DNA of 62,924 bases, taken from assembly GCF_947036865.1 (NCBI RefSeq), contig NZ_CAMQSF010000020.1, positions 1 through 62,924 of the forward strand, written 5' to 3'. Each line of letters opens with the position of its first letter. The first letter of the stretch is position 1. Under the pieces are notes generated by a model that was not told where the DNA came from, searched no databases, and saw nothing but the letters and a program-made list of their open reading frames with translations. The position numbers and the translations under genes were made by a program. The DNA is from an uncultured Caulobacter sp. Its GTDB lineage: Bacteria; Pseudomonadota; Alphaproteobacteria; Caulobacterales; Caulobacteraceae. Positions 9,566 through 18,210 of this stretch are shown one piece after another.

Positions 9566-9695
9566 CCGTTTCCCCGGCGAATGCCGGGGCCCGATTCATC
9601 CCGAGAGGCTTGGCGGACGCGAAAGCGCGCATCGCCCACGACAAGGTCGGGAGAGGGCTCGATCTGGACCCCGGCATTCGCCGGGGAGAACGGCT
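9566..9695. repeat. Intergenic palindromic repeat, CCCCGGCGAATGCCGGGG family (copy 1)
   Basis: Outer arms carry CCCCGGCGAATGCCGGGG (9573-9590) and its reverse complement (9670-9687), each itself a hairpin, around ~80 bp of inner sequence. A second copy at 55581-55705 shares CATCCCGAGAGGC next to the left arm and a 33-34 nt block around the right arm. No gene is seen inside. It fills the gap between two converging transcription units. Confidence 0.85.
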
Positions 9696-9702
9696 TTGGG
9701 TT

Positions 9703-10839
9703 TTACCCCTCGACCCCGTCGATCCACGTCGCCGTGACGTTCAGATCGTCGTCCAGCAGGCAGAAGTCCGCCGCGCTTCCCACGGCGATCCGGCCTCTCC
9801 GGCCCTCCAGCCCCAGGAACGCCGCCGGGGCCGCCGAGGCCATCATAACGGCCTGGTCCAGGGTCAGGCCCAGCATGGCGATCGCGTTGCGCACCGCCGC
9901 CGCCATGTCGAGGTCCGAGCCGGCCAGGGTGCCGTGATCGTCGACGCAGACGCCGTCGACCACGCGGATGCGGCGGCCTTGCAGGTCGAACTGCTTGTCG
10001 GCCATGCCTACGGTCGGCATGGCGTCGGTGACCAGCATGAAGCGGTCCAGCGGCCGGCAGCGCAGGGCGATGCGCAGCGCCACCGGATCCACGTGGCGAC
10101 CGTCGACGATGACGCCGCACCAGGCCTCCTGGCTCTCCAGCGCCGCCCCGACCGCGCCGGGCTCGCGGCTGGTCAGCGGCGACATGGCGTTGAACAGGTG
10201 CGTAAAGCCGGTCAGGCCGTGGTCCAGCGCCTGGCGCATGGTCTTGTAGAGCGCGTTGGTGTGACCGGCGGCGACCCGCGCGCCCGCGTCCGCCAGCCGC
10301 CGGATCATGTCGGGCGTCGTCCGCTCGGGGGCCAGGGTGATCAGGGTCTTGCCCACCTTCAGCGAGGTCAGCAGGGTCAGGGCCGCCTCGTCGATCACGC
10401 GGAACTTGTCGGCGTCGTGGATGCCCTTGCGCTTGGGATTGAGGAACGGACCCTCGATATGGACGCCCAGCACGCCGGGCACGCCCCGCTCGATCGCCGC
10501 CTCGACGGCGCGCATGGCCTTGTCCACCACCGACAGGTCGTCGCTGATCAGGGTGGGCAGGAAGCCCGTCGTGCCGTAGCGCCGGTGGGCGGCGCCGATC
10601 GCGGCGATGGCCTCGACCGTCGGCGAGTCGTTGAACAGCACCCCGCCGCCGCCATTGACCTGGGTGTCGATATAGCCCGGAACCAGCAGGCCGCCGTCCA
10701 GTTCGCGCCGCGCGGCGCTCGCCGGGACCTCGCGCGTCTCGACCACGCCGGCGACTACGCCGTTCTCGACCAGGACGGCCTTGCCGTCGACGACGCCGGC
10801 TTCCGTCAGGACGCGGCCATTGACCAGTGCAGCCAGCAT
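9703..10839 (-). CDS. nagA: N-acetylglucosamine-6-phosphate deacetylase NagA
   Basis: 378-residue amidohydrolase that removes acetate from GlcNAc-6-P made by the PTS. The metal site is of the single-metal NagA type: D58-x-Q60-x-N62 in place of the usual HxH, E129 in GVHIEGPF, H193 in AGHTNA, H214 in THLFNAM, and the catalytic D272 in VTDAMPT. The start overlaps the stop of the upstream deaminase gene by one base (TGATG on the minus strand), so the two are translated together. It is the last gene of nagR-nagB-nagA. Confidence 0.95.
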   Translation of the reverse strand: MLAALVNGRVLTEAGVVDGKAVLVENGVVAGVVETREVPASAARRELDGGLLVPGYIDTQVNGGGGVLFNDSPTVEAIAAIGAAHRRYGTTGFLPTLISDDLSVVDKAMRAVEAAIERGVPGVLGVHIEGPFLNPKRKGIHDADKFRVIDEAALTLLTSLKVGKTLITLAPERTTPDMIRRLADAGARVAAGHTNALYKTMRQALDHGLTGFTHLFNAMSPLTSREPGAVGAALESQEAWCGVIVDGRHVDPVALRIALRCRPLDRFMLVTDAMPTVGMADKQFDLQGRRIRVVDGVCVDDHGTLAGSDLDMAAAVRNAIAMLGLTLDQAVMMASAAPAAFLGLEGRRGRIAVGSAADFCLLDDDLNVTATWIDGVEG

Positions 10840-11915
10840 CAGACGGTTTCGGTGACCTTGTTGAGGTGGGGCGGGCTGTCGGGATCGTAGCCGCGCGCCA
10901 CCGATAGCGCATTGGCCATGCGATAAAAGCTCTGAATCATCAGGATCGGCTCGAGAACCGGGTGGCTGGACAGCGTCGGCAGCGCGCCCGCGCCCGCGTC
11001 GCCCGATCCCGCCAGCAGCACCTCGGCGCCGCGCGCGCGCAGGCCGGCGGCCATCTCGTCGACGCTGGCGCGGCTCTCGTCGTTCTGGGCGAAGACCAGG
11101 GCCGGGAAGCCCGCCTTCACCAGGGCCATCGGCCCGTGCAGCACCTCGGCGGCGCTGAAGGCCTCGGCGTGCAGGCCGCAGGTCTCCTTGAACTTGAGCG
11201 CCGCCTCCAGGGCGACGCCGAAGCCGACGCCGCGCCCCAGGACATAGAGGTTGCGCGCCAGCTTCAGCCGCTCGACGGCCGGCGACCAGTCCAGCGCCCA
11301 GGCTTGCGCCAGCGCCGTCGGCAGGCCGGCCAGCGCCGTGGCCAGCGCGTCGTCCTCGGTCCAGGCCGCGATCAGCTGGGTGATGGCGACCAGCGCGGCG
11401 ATATAGGACTTGGTCGCCGCGACGCTGAGCTCGGGCCCGGCGTGCAGCGGGATCACCTCGTCGACCAGGGCGGCCAGCGGAGAATCGACGACATTGACCA
11501 AAGCGACCGTGTGGGCGCCGGCGGCCTTGGCCGCCTTCACCGCCGCCAGCAGGTCCGGGCTCTTGCCCGACTGCGAGATGGCCAGATAGAGCGCGCCCTC
11601 CAGGTTCGGCGAGGCGTCGTAGACCGAGCTGACCGACAGGCCCGCCGACGAGGTCAGCACCCCGGCGCGGGTCTCGATCAGATAGCGGGCGAAGGTGGCG
11701 GCGTGGTCGCTGCTGCCGCGCGCGCAGGTGACGACCACGCGCGGCGGCTGGGCCCGCAGGCGTTCGGCGAGGCGCGCGATCCGGCCCGCGTTGGCGGTCA
11801 GCTGCGCGGCCGCGACCGCCGAGGCCTGGCCGGCCTCGAGGAACATGCGCGTGGCCTCGGGGGCGAGCCGCGGCGACGCGGGGGCCTCGGGACGGGTCAA
11901 GACGGTCGCCTCCAA
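10839..11915 (-). CDS. SIS-domain glucosamine-6-phosphate deaminase (NagB-II / GlmS-like)
   Basis: 358 residues with two SIS domains, equivalent to the isomerase half of GlmS but lacking the glutaminase domain. Motifs include VTCARGSSDHAA, AISQSGKSPDLL, AATKSYIAAL and a C-terminal HLNKVTETV resembling the GlmS tail. In proteobacterial nag loci this class replaces classical NagB, converting GlcN-6-P to fructose-6-P and ammonia. No ATG fits. TTG at 11915, with GGAGG seven bases upstream, gives the full domain; a second TTG at 11900 also has a good ribosome site. It lies 17 nt behind nagR and overlaps nagA. Confidence 0.88.
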   Translation of the reverse strand: MEATVLTRPEAPASPRLAPEATRMFLEAGQASAVAAAQLTANAGRIARLAERLRAQPPRVVVTCARGSSDHAATFARYLIETRAGVLTSSAGLSVSSVYDASPNLEGALYLAISQSGKSPDLLAAVKAAKAAGAHTVALVNVVDSPLAALVDEVIPLHAGPELSVAATKSYIAALVAITQLIAAWTEDDALATALAGLPTALAQAWALDWSPAVERLKLARNLYVLGRGVGFGVALEAALKFKETCGLHAEAFSAAEVLHGPMALVKAGFPALVFAQNDESRASVDEMAAGLRARGAEVLLAGSGDAGAGALPTLSSHPVLEPILMIQSFYRMANALSVARGYDPDSPPHLNKVTETV

Positions 11916-11932
11916 ATCAACGCCTCCAATCG

Positions 11933-12676
11933 TCAGGACAGGGCGTTCAGTTCCGCGACGAAGTCGTAGGCGTCGCCGCGATAATAGGACTGGGTGACTT
12001 CCACGGCCCGGCCGTCCTTCAGGAAGCCGCGCCGCTCGATCAGCAGGCCCGCGTCCTTGACCGGCACGCCCAGCAGATCGGCCTGTTCGGCCTGGAACAG
12101 GACCGCACGGAGCCGTTGCAGCGCGCGCACCGGCCGATGGCCCGTGGCGTCCAGCGCCTCGTAGAGCGAGGTGCCCACGACCTCGGTGGAGGGCAGGGCG
12201 AACGCCGCGATCGTCGTATATTCCACGGCCATCGGCGCGCCGTCGGCGAAGCGGATGCGGGCGAAGCGATAGACCGGCGTGCCCGGCGAGAGGCCAAGCG
12301 TCAGGGACTCCTCGGGCGTCACCCGGCCCTCGCCGCGGCTGATCCACTCGCTGCGCGGCACGCGCCCGCGCGAGATCATGTCCTCGGTGAACGAGGTCAG
12401 CTTCGAGAAGCTCTTTTCCACCCGCGCGGCGACGAAGGTGCCCGCGCCCTGGCGGCGGGTTAGCAGGCCTTCGCTGACCAGGCCGTCCAGCGCCTTGCGC
12501 ACGGTGATGCGCGAGATGCTGAACTCCTCGGCCAGGTCGCGTTCGGCGGGCAGGGCGTCGTCGGGCGCCAGCACCTTCTTCTGAATGGCCTCGCGCAGGG
12601 CGCGCTGCAGCTGCCGGTAAAGCGGGGCGTGGTCGTCGGCGGCGTCGAGCCGTCCGATCCGTTCAGCAAACGTCAT
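11933..12676 (-). CDS. nagR: GntR/HutC-family transcriptional regulator of the nag operon
   Basis: 247 residues: winged-helix DNA-binding domain (about 10-80, containing LAEEFSISRITVRKALDGLVSEGLL) followed by a UTRA effector domain (about 100-240) of the HutC subfamily. Such regulators in nag loci (NagR/NagQ/YvoA) sense GlcN-6-P or GlcNAc-6-P and repress catabolic genes. It is the first gene of the minus-strand nag operon and is transcribed away from the second TonB receptor. The shared 270-nt region with inverted ATTGGTAT elements is the likely operator. The name follows context; some authors use nagQ for this family. Confidence 0.88.
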   Translation of the reverse strand: MTFAERIGRLDAADDHAPLYRQLQRALREAIQKKVLAPDDALPAERDLAEEFSISRITVRKALDGLVSEGLLTRRQGAGTFVAARVEKSFSKLTSFTEDMISRGRVPRSEWISRGEGRVTPEESLTLGLSPGTPVYRFARIRFADGAPMAVEYTTIAAFALPSTEVVGTSLYEALDATGHRPVRALQRLRAVLFQAEQADLLGVPVKDAGLLIERRGFLKDGRAVEVTQSYYRGDAYDFVAELNALS

Positions 12677-12754
12677 TCACAGCCCTCCCTGCCTAGCGAT
12701 CGCGCAGGTTCGCCCAGGAACCCTCGCCGGTGTCGATAGCATATGACCATTTTC

Positions 12755-12887
12755 ATACCAATAAGAACGTGGTCCGCAATTGGTTTCTTTTTGGCCTTGT
12801 CATCCGAAAAATTTCCGTCACAGTTCCCTCCCGAGGCCTGAGAAGTACCACGTTCTGCGGATCCTCCCAGAAAATTGGTATCAAATT
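12755..12887. promoter_or_regulatory. Divergent control region between nagR and the second receptor
   Basis: Two nested exact inverted repeats: ATACCAAT (12755-12762) with ATTGGTAT (12874-12881), and AGAACGTGGT (12764-12773) with ACCACGTTCT (12847-12856). ATTGGTAT is the half-site expected for HutC-type NagR proteins such as Bacillus YvoA. The region 12677-12946 holds no gene. Placement suggests nagR represses both its own operon and the receptor. Confidence 0.55.
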
Positions 12888-12946
12888 GGGCTTGGGGTTC
12901 GGCTCCTGGCCTGATCGGCCCGGCAAAAATGGGGAGAAGCCGAGTT

Positions 12947-15706
12947 ATGAAGTCATTCCACAAGATCCTTATGTCGACGTCCGCGTCCGCCCTGGCCGTC
13001 GCCCTGGCCGCGCCGGCCCTGGCCCAGACCGCCGGCAACCAGGTCGACGAGGTGGTCGTCACCGGCATCCGAGCGTCGCTGCAGGCCTCCGTCGAGTCCA
13101 AGCGCAACGCCAACGCCGTCATCGACGTGATCACCGCCGAGGACATCGGCAAGTTCCCGGACAAGAACGTCGCCGAATCGCTGCAGCGCGTCCCCGGCGT
13201 CACCATTCAGCGTGAATTCGGCGAGGGCGAGCGGATCTCGATCCGCGGCACCGCCCCGACCCTGAACCGCACTCTGCTCAACGGCCACGCGGTCGCCACC
13301 GCCGACTGGTTCATTCTCGACCAGTTCAAGGCCAGCCGCTCGTTCAACTACCTGATGCTGCCGTCGGAAATCGTCGGCAAGGTCGAGGTCTTCAAAAGCC
13401 CGGTCGCCAATATCGACGAAGGCGGCGTCGGCGGCACGGTCAATGTGCACACCCGCAACCCGCTGGACCTGGCGCCGCTGTCGGTCTCCGGCTCGGTCCA
13501 GGCCTTCCACGACGACAAGTCGGGCAACACCGACCCGACCGCCTCGGCCATGCTGAGCTGGCACAACGCCGACAAGACGTTCGGCGTCCTGGTCGGCGGC
13601 ATCTACGACAAGCGCCGCATCCGCCGCGACGGCATCGAGGTGCTGGGCTATGGCCCGGTCACCACCGGCGGCAACGTCACCGGCGTCCCGGCCGGCCAGA
13701 CCCTGCTGGCGCCCAGCCTGATCGGCTCGTCGCTGTTCACCCAGACCCGCGAGCGCAAGGGCGCCAATTTCGCGGTCCAGTTCGCGCCGAACGACAAGCT
13801 GGATGTGAACATCACCGGCCTCTATTCGAAGATGAACGCCGACAACTTCAACCAGAACTACATGGCGTGGATCAGCCAGAAGATCGGCGCCCTGGGCACG
13901 CCGGGTTCTGCGTTCAACATCACCAAGGCCGACAACGGCACGGCGACGGCCGGGACGTTCAACGCGGTCGGCGGCAACGGCGCGGTGTTCGACGCCATCG
14001 ACCGTCTGGCCCACACCGACGTCAAGTCGATCGACCTCGAGACCACCTATCGCCCGAACGAGGATTGGAAGTTCCACGGCCGCATCGGCTACACCAAGGC
14101 CAAGGGCGCCACCGACCTGCAGCCGTTCTGGGAAACCAACGCCCCGACCGGCCTGACCTACGACGTCTCGGGCGGCGTGCCCAAGGTCAGCTTCACCAAC
14201 CTGAACCCCGCCACCGCCAACGATCAGATGACGATCGGCTGGGTGTCGGCCAACACCACGGTCAATGACGACGACGAGTTCTACACCTTCGTCGACGGCG
14301 AGCGGTTCATCGACGCCGGCGCCTTCAAGTCGATCGAGTTCGGCCTGAAGTACACCGACCACGACCGCGACGTGAACCAGACCTACGGCCAGCGCCGCGC
14401 CCTGTTCGGCGCGACGGCCTGCGGCGGCCACGCCTGCTCGCTGACGGACGTCCAGGGCGGCCTGACGCCGTCGGACTATCTGGACGGCATCAAGGTTCCG
14501 GGCGTGCTCAGCTCTTACCTGACGGCCGACCACAAGAAGATCGAGGCCATCTATGCTGGCCTCGGCAAGGCGACGATCTACGATCCGAACAATCCCAGCG
14601 CCGGCGGCTGCGCGGGTCTGGCCAACTGCGACCACTTCGGTCCGCTGGAAAGCTTCACCTTCAACGAGAAGACCTACGGCGGTTACCTGCTGGGCAATCT
14701 GAAGGGCGACAGCTGGCGCGGCAATGTCGGCGTTCGCGTCGTGCGGACCGAGATCGAGACCAACGCCTGGCGCGTCGGCGTCTCGGCCGGCACCCCGGGG
14801 GCGATCAACAACCCGTTCGGCCTGATGGCCCCGACCCAGGGGACCAAGCAGTACACCGACATCCTGCCGTCGGCGAACTTCGCGTTCGACGTCCGCGAGA
14901 ACGTGGTGCTGCGTCTGGCCGCCGGCCGCGTGATGGCGCGTCCGGACTACGCCCAGATGGCCGGCTTCACCTCGCTGACCGAGTCGCTGCTGACCGCCAG
15001 CGGCGGCAATCCGAAGCTCGATCCGTACCGCGCCAACCAGTACGACGCCTCGCTGGAGTGGTACTTCGCGCCGCAGGCCATCTTCTCGGCCGACGTCTTC
15101 TACAAGGACATCTCGACCTTCATCGTCCAGGGCGCGACGGTGGAGAAGCTGCCGCTGCAGGCCTCGGCCACCGACCCGCGCGTGCTGAACGCGGCCAATG
15201 GCTGCGTGCTGCAAACGGCCGGCCTCTACAGCTGCAACTACAATGTCGGTCGCCCGGTGAACGTGGCCGGCGGCGAGACCAAGGGCGTCGAGTTCAATCT
15301 GCAGATGCCCGTCTGGAACGGCTTCGGCGTGCTGGCCAACTACACCTATACCGACGCCAGCTCGACCACCGGCGTGCCGGTGCCCTCGTCCTCCAAGCAC
15401 ATCGCCAACATCAGCGGCTACTACGAGAACGAGCGCTTCAGCGCCCGTCTGTCCTACAACTATCGGTCCAAGTTCTTCGTCGACTACGACGCCGAGCGCG
15501 GCTACCGCCAGCTGTGGTCCGACTCGCTGAAATCGCTGGACGCCTCGGCCAGCGTGAACCTGACGCCGAACATCTCGCTGAATATCGACGCGATCAACCT
15601 GACCGACGAGAAGCAGACCGACTACTACGACAACGACAAGAACCGTCCGGCCCGCCTGTACAAGAACGGCCGCATGGTCTTCGGCGGGGTGCGTTTCAAG
15701 TTCTAA
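12947..15706 (+). CDS. TonB-dependent receptor for chito-oligosaccharides (nag locus, second)
   Basis: 919-residue outer-membrane receptor. The ATG at 12947 follows GGGGAG and gives a signal peptide ending PALA/Q (residue 26). VDEVVVTGIRASL at about 33-45 marks the Caulobacter-Xanthomonas family; plug and beta-barrel follow, ending in the outer-membrane signature VRFKF. It is divergent from nagR and upstream of the hexosaminidase. The gene at this place in C. crescentus is, as I recall, the experimentally studied GlcNAc/chitin-oligomer transporter, confusingly also called nagA there. I therefore give no symbol. Confidence 0.93.
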   Translation: MKSFHKILMSTSASALAVALAAPALAQTAGNQVDEVVVTGIRASLQASVESKRNANAVIDVITAEDIGKFPDKNVAESLQRVPGVTIQREFGEGERISIRGTAPTLNRTLLNGHAVATADWFILDQFKASRSFNYLMLPSEIVGKVEVFKSPVANIDEGGVGGTVNVHTRNPLDLAPLSVSGSVQAFHDDKSGNTDPTASAMLSWHNADKTFGVLVGGIYDKRRIRRDGIEVLGYGPVTTGGNVTGVPAGQTLLAPSLIGSSLFTQTRERKGANFAVQFAPNDKLDVNITGLYSKMNADNFNQNYMAWISQKIGALGTPGSAFNITKADNGTATAGTFNAVGGNGAVFDAIDRLAHTDVKSIDLETTYRPNEDWKFHGRIGYTKAKGATDLQPFWETNAPTGLTYDVSGGVPKVSFTNLNPATANDQMTIGWVSANTTVNDDDEFYTFVDGERFIDAGAFKSIEFGLKYTDHDRDVNQTYGQRRALFGATACGGHACSLTDVQGGLTPSDYLDGIKVPGVLSSYLTADHKKIEAIYAGLGKATIYDPNNPSAGGCAGLANCDHFGPLESFTFNEKTYGGYLLGNLKGDSWRGNVGVRVVRTEIETNAWRVGVSAGTPGAINNPFGLMAPTQGTKQYTDILPSANFAFDVRENVVLRLAAGRVMARPDYAQMAGFTSLTESLLTASGGNPKLDPYRANQYDASLEWYFAPQAIFSADVFYKDISTFIVQGATVEKLPLQASATDPRVLNAANGCVLQTAGLYSCNYNVGRPVNVAGGETKGVEFNLQMPVWNGFGVLANYTYTDASSTTGVPVPSSSKHIANISGYYENERFSARLSYNYRSKFFVDYDAERGYRQLWSDSLKSLDASASVNLTPNISLNIDAINLTDEKQTDYYDNDKNRPARLYKNGRMVFGGVRFKF

Positions 15707-15718
15707 CCTCCTGACTAG

Positions 15719-15748
15719 GGGGCCCTCGGCGTCGAGGGCCCCGTCTTT
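15719..15748 (+). terminator. Intrinsic terminator after the second receptor
   Basis: Stem GGGGCCCTCG (15719-15728) / CGAGGGCCCC (15733-15742) with the 4-nt loop GCGT, followed by GTCTTT. A perfect 10-bp stem close behind the stop codon at 15706. Confidence 0.8.
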
Positions 15749-15917
15749 CCGAAGACCTTCGAATTTGCATCGCGCGCGGCTTGGTTCAGGATCACCCGAT
15801 GACCGACCAGCCCCGCCCGATCGCGATCGATCCCCTCCTGACTGCAAGCCTGGAGCTGGGGCGGGATGGCTTGGCTATCCCGCCCGCTTTTTGCCGATTG
15901 TTCCCCCGCGAGGCCGC

Positions 15918-18197
15918 GTGACCCTGACCCCGCTCCGCATCGCCGCCCTGGTCCTGGCCGCAGCGCTCGGCGCGACGGCGGCGAACGCCCAGACGTCCGG
16001 GCTCACCCTGACCCCCGCGCCGGCCAAGGCGGTCCGCGCCGAGGGGACGTTCAAGCTGTCCGCCGCCACCCGCATCCACGTCGCCAAGGGCGATCTCGAG
16101 GCCCATGGCGTGGCGCGCCAGCTCGCCGACCTGATCCGCCGCGCGCGGGGCTTTTCGCCCGCCGTCGTCGCGGGACCGCCCGCCGCCGGCGAGGCCGCCA
16201 TCGTCCTGACCCGCGAGGGGCCCGTCGGCGAGGCCTATCGCCTCGACGTCTCGCCCAGCCGCGTCACCCTCGCCGCCGCCAAGCGGCCCGGCCTGTTCTA
16301 CGGCGCCATGTCGCTATGGCAGCTGGCGACGCCCGACGCGGCCAAGGGGGCGGTCGACCTGCCCGCCGTGGCGATCGAGGACGCGCCGCGCTTCGCCTGG
16401 CGCGGCCTGCTGGTCGACAGCGCTCGCCACTACCAGTCGCTGGACACGCTGAAGGCGGTCATCGACGCCATGGCGGTCCACAAGCTCAACATCTTCCACT
16501 GGCACCTGGTCGACGACCAGGGCTGGCGGCTGGAGATCAAAAAGTATCCGAAACTCACCGAGGTCGGCGCCCGGCGTCGCGACCCCGGCGCGGCGCGGAC
16601 CTATCCGAAGTATGGCGGCTTCTACACCCAGGACCAGGCGCGCGAGCTCGTCGCCTACGCCGCGGCCCGCAACGTCACCATCGTGCCGGAGATCGAGACC
16701 CCCGGCCACGCCCTGGCGTCGATCGTCGCCTATCCGGCGCTCGGCGTCGCGCCGCCGGACGCCTCGCATATGGGCGACTGGGGCGTCTTCCCGTGGCTCT
16801 ACAACACCGACGACGCCACCTTCGCCTTCCTGGACGATGTGCTGAACGAGGTGATGGACATCTTCCCCTCGACCTTCATTCACGTCGGCGGCGACGAGGC
16901 GCTGAAGGACCAGTGGAAGGCCAGCCCGAAGGTCCAGGCCAAGATCAAGGCGCTGGGCCTGAAGGACGAGCACGAACTGCAGAGCTGGTTCATCCAGCGG
17001 GTCGGTCAGACCCTGGCCCAGCGCGGCCGTCGGCTGGTGGGCTGGGACGAGATCCTGGAAGGCGGGCTCGCGCCGAACGCCACGGTGATGTCCTGGCGGG
17101 GGATCGACGGCGCGATCGCCGCCGCCCGGCAAGGCCACGACACGGTGCTGTCGCCGCATCCGACCCTCTATCTCGACAACCGCCAGAGCGCCTCGCCCGA
17201 GGAGCCGACCGGGCGCGGCCGGGTGGTCAGCCTCAAGGACGTCTATGCCTTCGACCCGGCCCCGGCGCAGCTGACGCCGGACGAGCGCCGCCACATCCTC
17301 GGCGTTCAGGCCAATGTCTGGACCGAGCACATGCAGACCGACGCGCGGATGCAGGCCATGGCCTTCCCGCGCGCCGTGGCCCTGGCCGAACGCGGCTGGA
17401 CGCCGGCCGGCGCGGCCGCGTGGGACGACTTCGCCCGCCGCCTGCCGGCCGAGATGGCGCGGCTGAAGATCCTGGGCGTCAGCGCCGACACCGTCCCGTT
17501 CGAGCCGCAGGCCGCGCCGACCGCGGGCGAGGGCGGCAAGACGCGGCTGGCGCTCGCGACCGGCCTCGGGGTCGGCGAGATCCGCTACAGCCTCGACGGC
17601 CAGGCGCCGACCGCCGCCTCGCGCGCCTATGCCGGCCCGCTGGACCTGGCGACCGGCGCGACGGTGAAGGCCCGGACCTTCGTCGACGGCCAGCCGCTGG
17701 GCCGCGAGCGGACGTGGAAGATCGACCCCACGATGCTCCACACCCGCCTGAGCGCCCAGCTGAAACTCTGCACCGAAAAGGTGCCGCTGACCCTGATCGA
17801 CGACGCCCCCGCCGCCTTCGACAAGCGGGCCATGCTGTTCGTCGACATCCTCAATCCGTGCTGGATCTGGGAGGGCGCGGACCTGTCGAAAGGCGCGACC
17901 CTGACCGTGCGCGCGGGCCAGCTGCCGTTCAATTTCCAGGTCGGCAAGGACCGCGACAACATCCCGCTGCGCCCGCCCGCCACGCCCGGCGGCGAGCTGG
18001 AGGCGCGCCTGGGCTGCAACGGCGAGCGTCTCGCCGCCATCCCGCTGGGCGACGCGGCCAGGAACCCCGAGCTTTCCACCCTCACCGGCCGACTGCCCGC
18101 CCGACCGGGCAAGGCCGACCTGTGCCTGACCTTCACCGCCAAGAGCGTCGATCCCTTCTGGGCCATCGACCGCGTGACCCTGACGCCCGGACCTTGA
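15918..18197 (+). CDS. Beta-N-acetylhexosaminidase, glycoside hydrolase family 20
   Basis: 759 residues. I chose GTG 15918, which gives a signal peptide (TPLRIAALVLAAALGATAANA, cleavage near residue 24); a longer reading from 15765 has no secretion signal. An N-terminal GH20b domain (about 30-150) precedes the catalytic barrel. That barrel has HWHLVDDQGWRLEIKKYP and the Asp-Glu pair D326-E327 in HVGGDEALK, used for substrate-assisted cleavage of terminal GlcNAc from chito-oligosaccharides. A C-terminal ~200 residues with chitobiase-like sandwich character follows. Periplasmic, feeding the downstream PTS. Confidence 0.93.
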   Translation: MTLTPLRIAALVLAAALGATAANAQTSGLTLTPAPAKAVRAEGTFKLSAATRIHVAKGDLEAHGVARQLADLIRRARGFSPAVVAGPPAAGEAAIVLTREGPVGEAYRLDVSPSRVTLAAAKRPGLFYGAMSLWQLATPDAAKGAVDLPAVAIEDAPRFAWRGLLVDSARHYQSLDTLKAVIDAMAVHKLNIFHWHLVDDQGWRLEIKKYPKLTEVGARRRDPGAARTYPKYGGFYTQDQARELVAYAAARNVTIVPEIETPGHALASIVAYPALGVAPPDASHMGDWGVFPWLYNTDDATFAFLDDVLNEVMDIFPSTFIHVGGDEALKDQWKASPKVQAKIKALGLKDEHELQSWFIQRVGQTLAQRGRRLVGWDEILEGGLAPNATVMSWRGIDGAIAAARQGHDTVLSPHPTLYLDNRQSASPEEPTGRGRVVSLKDVYAFDPAPAQLTPDERRHILGVQANVWTEHMQTDARMQAMAFPRAVALAERGWTPAGAAAWDDFARRLPAEMARLKILGVSADTVPFEPQAAPTAGEGGKTRLALATGLGVGEIRYSLDGQAPTAASRAYAGPLDLATGATVKARTFVDGQPLGRERTWKIDPTMLHTRLSAQLKLCTEKVPLTLIDDAPAAFDKRAMLFVDILNPCWIWEGADLSKGATLTVRAGQLPFNFQVGKDRDNIPLRPPATPGGELEARLGCNGERLAAIPLGDAARNPELSTLTGRLPARPGKADLCLTFTAKSVDPFWAIDRVTLTPGP

Positions 18198-18210
18198 GAG
18201 AGTAGCGCCC

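Noticed and set aside
6330..9677. 1115-codon open frame on the minus strand opposite the first TonB receptor
   Set aside because: Antisense artefact of GC-rich codon usage: the translation is low-complexity Arg/Val/Gly/His/Asp/Leu with no family motif, while the plus strand encodes a textbook receptor.
12953..15847. 964-codon minus-strand frame opposite the second receptor
   Set aside because: Same kind of shadow; composition is unnatural and it runs through the receptor terminator.
15765..15917. Longer start for the hexosaminidase at 15765
   Set aside because: The added residues are Arg/Pro-rich and would bury the clear signal peptide that begins at GTG 15918.
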